Notes under the pieces: generated by a model
What the model saw: the letters and a program-made list of their open reading frames with translations, nothing else
Database searches by the model: none
What the model was told of the DNA's origin: nothing
Position numbers and translations under genes: made by a program
Source of the DNA: Actinomadura_C alba
Lineage (GTDB): Bacteria > Actinomycetota > Actinomycetes > Streptosporangiales > Streptosporangiaceae
DNA: 64,000 nt
Reading direction: 5' to 3'
NCBI RefSeq assembly: GCF_039530285.1
Contig: NZ_BAAAOK010000013.1
Coordinates: 166,747-230,746 of the forward strand
In this document: positions 59,676-64,000 of the stretch, one piece after another
Numbering within the stretch: position 1 is the stretch's first letter
How the letters are laid out: the number at the start of each line of letters is the position of its first letter

Positions 59676-60557
59676 TTACGGCAGGGCGACGAACCGCTCG
59701 AGGAAGTTCCGGGCGCTGTCGCTGTCGGTGCGGTACACCACATTGGTGGCGTAGCAGGGGGTGTCACCCGTGATCGTCGTGGCGGCGAGCACGCGCTTGC
59801 CGTCGAGGGTGACGAAGTTCGGGCCGCCGGAGTCGCCGTAGCAGGCGCCGCCGAGGTCGCGACTCTCGTTCATGGCGAGGCGGACCCAGGTCTTGTTGAG
59901 GGCGTTGAAGTCGACCGTCGCCTTCATCCGTACGCCGCCGCCCGGATGTGTCTGCCCACCAGGCCCGTTCACCGCCTCCTGTGTGCCGTACCCCATGACC
60001 TGCCACTCCGCGGCGTCGAGCGCACGCGAGCCGAGTTCGGACAACTGGTCGTGGCGTGGCAAGGTGGCGGGAACGAAGGACCCCCGCTGCGCGAGTTCGG
60101 CGGCCTGCCCGCCGTCGAGCTTGATGACGGCGATGTCGTGGCTGTCGGCCTGGTTGCCGGGGTAGCCGGGATCGGCGTGTGCGACCCCCTGGACACCGAC
60201 TCGGCCGGCGATCTGCTCGGGCGTCCCGCCGAGGGCGTTCGAGGCGTCGATCGCAGCCTGCGCGTTCTGGGCGAGGGTCACGTAGAACTTGGTGCCGGCC
60301 GGCCGGCCGACTGTGCAGTGTGCCGCGGTGAGGAAGACGTCAGCCGAGATCATCGTTCCCGAACAGCTCCACCGAACGGCGTCCGGCGTGGCGGGGTCAT
60401 TGTCGCGGTCGGACTGTACGACGAGCGCCCCGACCTCGGTACGTTCAGGCGCCGGCTTCGCGTTGTACGAATTGATCGCCGAGGCGGGCCCGGCGACGGT
60501 GACCATGACCGCTGCGGCCGTGGCGGTCAGTGATGCGAGTAGAGCTGGACGACCCAC
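59676..60557 (-). CDS. Secreted trypsin-like serine protease (S1)
   Basis: A 293-residue protease from GTG 60557, which has GGAGAG 5 nt upstream. The signal peptide ends GPASA. Catalytic triad: His in FLTAAHC, Asp in SHDIAVIKL, Ser in YGDSGGPNF. Cysteines around the His (CSGT...AAHC) and Ser loops form the usual disulfides. Exported and probably activated without a large propeptide. Confidence 0.92.
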   Translation of the reverse strand: MGRPALLASLTATAAAVMVTVAGPASAINSYNAKPAPERTEVGALVVQSDRDNDPATPDAVRWSCSGTMISADVFLTAAHCTVGRPAGTKFYVTLAQNAQAAIDASNALGGTPEQIAGRVGVQGVAHADPGYPGNQADSHDIAVIKLDGGQAAELAQRGSFVPATLPRHDQLSELGSRALDAAEWQVMGYGTQEAVNGPGGQTHPGGGVRMKATVDFNALNKTWVRLAMNESRDLGGACYGDSGGPNFVTLDGKRVLAATTITGDTPCYATNVVYRTDSDSARNFLERFVALP

Positions 60558-60702
60558 GTATCTCTCCACAGTCTGAGGGGAATCGGGTGCCAGTAGCCGA
60601 TCACATGGGCCAGAGAAACGGAATACGACGGTACGCCGCGGTTCTGGTGCCACGTCAGGCAACATTCGCCCTGTTAACCGCTTTGCGCAGGCGGTAGGCG
60701 GG

Positions 60703-61152
60703 TCAACGGCGGGTGAGCTCCATGATCCAGTTGGTCACCCAGGTCTTCTCCCCGTCGACGGAGAACGCCTGCTCCCATCGGGCGGAGTCCGCGGTGATGT
60801 CCGACCAGACGAAACGCGCCCGGATCTCCTTGCCCGCGTGGGCGTCGTCCCCGTAGAACTCCCCCCGGCCGCCGGTGAACCGGCCGACGACCGGGGGGAA
60901 CAGCGTGCCAGTACGCCTGCTGGCCCAGTACAGGGACCACTCCTCGCGCGCGGGGTCGTACAGGCGCAAGGTGAGCCCGGCGAAGCCCTTCGTCGGGAAC
61001 TCGATCTCGTCGAAGCTGGCCGCGCCCTCGAAATGCCGGGACGCTCGGCCGACGGCCGGGAACTCCTCCCACTCGCTCTTCTCATCGAGGAAGTCCATCC
61101 GCCACCGGTTGGCGACGTCCCAGTCACCGGCGAGGAAGTCGAAGTCGTTCAT
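60703..61152 (-). CDS. Hypothetical protein, DUF1579-like
   Basis: A 149-residue cytoplasmic protein that starts MNDFDFLAGDWDVANRWRMD and has alternating strands (GLTLRLYDPAREEWSLYWAS, GEFYGDDAHAG), similar to lipocalin-like DUF1579 proteins. It is divergent from the WYL regulator (start about 120 bp away) and is probably its target. Enzymatic residues are not visible. Confidence 0.75.
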   Translation of the reverse strand: MNDFDFLAGDWDVANRWRMDFLDEKSEWEEFPAVGRASRHFEGAASFDEIEFPTKGFAGLTLRLYDPAREEWSLYWASRRTGTLFPPVVGRFTGGRGEFYGDDAHAGKEIRARFVWSDITADSARWEQAFSVDGEKTWVTNWIMELTRR

Positions 61153-61278
61153 GAGCGGTCTCCTTCAGTGCAGAGGTGTCAGTGCATAGGTGGAGGTGAA
61201 CCGTCCGGTGGGCTCCTCATCGTCGTCCACTCGAACCATGCCTGGACCGTAGGGGTGATCCACTGCCATCGTGTGTCA

Positions 61279-62235
61279 GTGAAGTCGAGTCGCCTTCTGT
61301 CGATCCTGCTGCTGCTCCAGGCCAGGGGCCGGATGACCGCCGCCCAGCTCGCCGAGGAGCTGGAGGTGTCGGTACGGACCGTCTATCGCGACATCGAGGC
61401 GCTCCACGCCGCGGGCGTACCGCTGTACGGAGACGCGGGACACTCCGGCGGCTACCGGCTGCTCGACGGCTATCGCACCCGGCTCACCGGGCTGAGCGCG
61501 GGCGAGGCCGAGGCGCTGTTCCTCTCCGCCGTCCCCGGTCCCGCCACCATGCTCGGGCTCGGCCCGGCCCTCGCGGCCGCCCAGCCCAAACTGCTCGCGG
61601 CGCTCCCGTCCGTACTACGCGAGCAGGCCGACCGCATGCGGGCCCGTTTCCACCTCGACGCGCCCGGTTGGTACGCCGAGGACGACGACGTACGTCACCT
61701 GCCGCAGGTCGCCGACGCGGTCTGGCACGGCCGGGTCCTCGATGTCCGCTACCGCCGCTGGAAGGAACCGACCGATGTCGACCGGCGCTTGGAGCCGTAC
61801 GGTCTGGTGCTCAAGGCGGGTCGCTGGTACGTCGTCGCGGGACCGGGACCGCGTACGTACCGGATCGACCAGATCCTCGATGTGACCGTTCGGGAGGAGC
61901 GCTTCCAGGCCCCCGAGGACTTCGACCTGGCCGGCTACTGGCAGCGCTACCAGGCGGACTTCCACGCCCGCCTGCACCAGGGCGAGGCGGTGGTGCGCCT
62001 CGCGCCGAGCGCCGTGTCCCGCCTCACGGGAGCGGCCGCCCGCGCCCTGGCCGACACCGGTACCCCCGAGCCGGACGGCTGGATTCGCGCGGTGCTCCCC
62101 ATCGAGTCCCTCGACCACGCACACCGGTGGTTCCTCGCCCATGGCGCGGACATCGAGATCCTCGGGCCGCCGGAGTTGCGGGCCCGCATCGCCGAGACCT
62201 CCCGCGCCCTGGCCGCCCGCTACGCCCCGGCCTGA
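61279..62235 (+). CDS. WYL-domain transcriptional regulator (DeoR/YafY type)
   Basis: A 318-residue regulator. The N-terminal HTH_11 covers about 1-55 (LLLLQARGRMTAAQLAEELE, VSVRTVYRDIEALHAAGVPL). A WYL domain with RRLEPYGLVLKAGRWYVVAG and a C-terminal WCX domain follow. In-frame GTG codons at 61273 and 61279 are possible starts; no ribosome site precedes them, so the mRNA is probably leaderless. Likely controls the divergent DUF1579-like gene. Confidence 0.9.
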   Translation: MKSSRLLSILLLLQARGRMTAAQLAEELEVSVRTVYRDIEALHAAGVPLYGDAGHSGGYRLLDGYRTRLTGLSAGEAEALFLSAVPGPATMLGLGPALAAAQPKLLAALPSVLREQADRMRARFHLDAPGWYAEDDDVRHLPQVADAVWHGRVLDVRYRRWKEPTDVDRRLEPYGLVLKAGRWYVVAGPGPRTYRIDQILDVTVREERFQAPEDFDLAGYWQRYQADFHARLHQGEAVVRLAPSAVSRLTGAAARALADTGTPEPDGWIRAVLPIESLDHAHRWFLAHGADIEILGPPELRARIAETSRALAARYAPA

Positions 62236-62590
62236 TCCGGGTGCCGATCAGAGTGGTTGGGCGAGGTGCCCGTATCGATCCCCTGACCGGATAAGGGCCG
62301 GCGGTGGGCGACGGTGGTTGGCGACCATCACGCGGGACGATGAGTCGCTGGGATGTATGTACCGTCGATAGCCCGGCCTGAGCTCAATTCGCTGACCAGC
62401 TGAACTGCGGTACGGCCCTCCGCGCATGCCTGGTCGATCTGCTTCTGCTGGACGTGTGAGACCGCCAGGAATGTCTAGTACATCCCTAAGGGTTGTCCAT
62501 AAGTCCATGCCGACCGACCCTAGTGATGAGTTGTCGCGCCCGCACCCGTCTCACCTACGACGGGACACGACGAGGCGGAAGGATGACGTG
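62236..62590. other. Spacer before the sigma factor gene
   Basis: This 355-bp stretch has no convincing gene. A minus-strand frame (62248-62508) reads ELRPGYRRYIHPSD but has no recognisable domain. A lower-GC segment at about 62470-62500 is the probable sigma-factor promoter. Confidence 0.4.
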
Positions 62591-63589
62591 ATGAGTGCGG
62601 ACACGCGGCTGGAGGAGCTGGGCGTGAGCGGGCTGGGCGAGGTCGATGAGCCGGCGTTCTCGGGGCTGGCGGAGCGGCACCGGCGGGAGCTGCACGTGCA
62701 CTGCTACCGGATGCTCGGGTCGTTCGAGGACGCCGAGGACACCGTGCAGGAGACGTTCCTCCGTGCCTGGCGGCGGCGGGAGACCTTCGAGGGGCGGTCG
62801 ACGTTCCGGGCCTGGCTGTACCGGATCGCCACCAACGCCTGCCTGGACCTGCTCGCCAAGTGCCGCCCGGAGCCTGCGACCGGCGGCGAGGTGCTGTGGC
62901 TGCAGCCCTACCCGGACCGGCTGCTCGACGAGGTGCCCGCGGGCGACGCGGACGAGCCGGAGACCGTCGCCGTCGCGCGGGAGACGATCGAGCTGGCGTA
63001 CCTGGTCGCGGTCCAGCACCTCGCGCCGCGCCCGCGGGCCGTGCTGATCCTGCGGGACGTGCTCGGCTGGCCGGCGAAGGACGTCGCGGAGCTCCTCGGG
63101 GACTCCGTCAACTCCGTGAACAGCGCGCTGCAGCGGGCCCGCGCCGGCATGCGGGAGCACCTGCCCGCCGAGCGGCAGGACTGGACCGGCGGCGAGGAGG
63201 ACGCCGGGACGCGCGAGCTGGTGCGCCGCTATACCGACGCCAGCGTGGCCACGGACGTCGACGGGCTCGCCGCACTGCTGCGGGACGACGTCCGCTGCTC
63301 GATGCCGCCCACGCCGGGCCTGTACGTCGGCCGCGACACGGTGGTGAACGACTGGGTCGAGAGCGGCTTCGAGGGCATGAAGCACCTGCGCGCCGTCCTC
63401 ACCTCCGTGAACCGGCAACCCGCCGTCGCCTTCTACCTCTGGCGGAAGCGGGAGAACGCGTACCTGCCGCTGACGATCGACGTCCTGCGCGTCACCGGCG
63501 GGGCGATCACCGAGATCGTCACGTTCCACGACGACCAGTTCCCGCGGCTCGGGCTGCCGGAGCGCCTGCCGGCGGACGGCACGGAGTAG
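62591..63589 (+). CDS. SigX5-like ECF sigma factor with SnoaL-like C terminus
   Basis: A 332-residue sigma-70-family protein (TIGR02960/SigX5-like) from ATG 62591 with GGAAGG upstream. Sigma-2 is about 25-95 (CYRMLGSFEDAEDTVQETFL, then RAWRRRETFEGRSTFRAWLY). Sigma-4 is about 150-200 (RAVLILRDVLGWPAKDVAEL, then LGDSVNSVNSALQRAR). The extra C-terminal SnoaL-like domain (about 215-325) replaces an anti-sigma partner in such proteins. The next open frame begins 5 bp after its stop. Confidence 0.92.
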   Translation: MSADTRLEELGVSGLGEVDEPAFSGLAERHRRELHVHCYRMLGSFEDAEDTVQETFLRAWRRRETFEGRSTFRAWLYRIATNACLDLLAKCRPEPATGGEVLWLQPYPDRLLDEVPAGDADEPETVAVARETIELAYLVAVQHLAPRPRAVLILRDVLGWPAKDVAELLGDSVNSVNSALQRARAGMREHLPAERQDWTGGEEDAGTRELVRRYTDASVATDVDGLAALLRDDVRCSMPPTPGLYVGRDTVVNDWVESGFEGMKHLRAVLTSVNRQPAVAFYLWRKRENAYLPLTIDVLRVTGGAITEIVTFHDDQFPRLGLPERLPADGTE

Positions 63590-63594
63590 TCCCG

Positions 63595-64000
63595 GTGCGG
63601 ACGCTCGCGCTGCGCGGTGGCGCGCGTGTCGCGGTGGTCGCGGCCGAGTGGTGTGACGCGTTCGGCGTCGTCACCCGCGGGCGGGTGCAGCTGGAGCTGC
63701 GCGACGGCGAGCCCGGGCCGGTCCTCGGACGCGACGCCGGGTTCTGGCTCCGCGGCACCGGCGTCCGCGCCCTGCGGAACCCCGGCCGTCGCACGGCGAG
63801 GGTGCGCATCGTCACCCCCAGGGCCAGGACCGTCACATGCCAGTCAACACACCCCTACGCCAGTCACCGAATGATGGAGGAAGACATGAACAGCATGAAT
63901 GACACCGGGGTCGTCGCAGGCCCGGCGCCGAACCAGACCAGCTACACCCACCGACTCCGGGGGCTCGCCGGCACCGGCTTCATTGCCACGCTCGCAGCGA
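63595..64000 (+). CDS. Open frame after the sigma factor, cut by the window edge
   Basis: From GTG 63595 the frame stays open to the window end (135 codons). The first 90 residues read as a small cupin-like barrel (ARVAVVAAEWCDAFGVVTRG). Then GGAGGAAG precedes an in-frame ATG at 63886 that begins MNSMNDTGVVAGPAP and a hydrophobic stretch, the usual start of a membrane protein. Either two genes lack a separating stop codon or this is a fusion. Its product is unknown. Confidence 0.5.
   Translation, partial: MRTLALRGGARVAVVAAEWCDAFGVVTRGRVQLELRDGEPGPVLGRDAGFWLRGTGVRALRNPGRRTARVRIVTPRARTVTCQSTHPYASHRMMEEDMNSMNDTGVVAGPAPNQTSYTHRLRGLAGTGFIATLAA

Noticed and set aside
62248..62508. Transposase remnant before the sigma factor
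   Set aside because: The frame has no DDE motif or other transposase feature and no terminal repeats are visible.

Overview
The window is chromosomal DNA of a high-GC filamentous actinomycete, most likely of the Streptosporangiales group (inferred). The signs are about 70% GC, frequent GTG/TTG starts, ATGA/GTGA start-stop overlaps, many apparently leaderless genes, SARP, WYL, SigX5-type and CGNR regulators, DUF4132 and FG-GAP proteins, and no IS or phage backbone.

Layout. 1-6.7 kb: a membrane protein running off the left edge, a 37-residue acidic ORF with a strong terminator, and a two-component system divergent from a four-gene MacAB-like ABC exporter operon. 6.8-10.2 kb: a large DUF4132 protein. 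10.2-18.2 kb: a rearranged accessory zone with a 56-bp perfect inverted repeat around an AraC regulator and a secreted protein, an XRE/phospholipase-D-like regulator with a relic of its own 3' end 5.7 kb away, and three broken genes (ASCH, PCMT, SnoaL). 18.3-29.2 kb: a coherent oxidative galactose (De Ley-Doudoroff) locus. One arm carries a sugar ABC importer, a zinc dehydrogenase and an epimerase-like protein. The divergent arm carries an SDR, a GntR regulator, DgoD, KDPGal aldolase, a PfkB kinase and an SMP-30 lactonase. Together they would import a galactose-type sugar, oxidise it to galactonate and split it to pyruvate and glyceraldehyde-3-phosphate. 29.3-32.3 kb: an FG-GAP exoprotein, two degenerate genes and a VapBC pair.

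32.5-42 kb is the most interesting part. A complete four-gene Wadjet-type SMC anti-plasmid operon (DUF2397, DUF2398, SMC ATPase, DUF2399 TOPRIM) is followed by an uncharacterised gene. After that come two tandem tRNA-like genes in which the 3' half lies upstream of the 5' half, that is, apparent circularly permuted tRNAs. Acceptor, anticodon and T stems pair across the permuted halves in both copies, and nested flanking helices extend the anticodon stem. A 12-bp minihelix ending in ACCA follows. A REP-like palindrome has entered the SMC coding sequence and recurs at 47.9 kb.

42-49 kb: a CGNR regulator and a RidA-like gene sharing twin operators, a three-gene prenyl-synthase/MpaB-oxygenase operon, a truncated SARP, a GNAT and several gene relics whose break points carry shared short repeats. 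49-64 kb: a YceI protein and an MFS exporter both joined to carboxypeptidase-regulatory-like domains, an ArsR-type regulator plus MFS pair, a hyaluronan-synthase-like glycosyltransferase coupled to a 40-residue ORF, a large secreted metallophosphatase, a trypsin-like protease, a WYL regulator and a SigX5-like sigma factor with an open frame running off the right edge.

All calls come from reading the sequence; no database search was possible.
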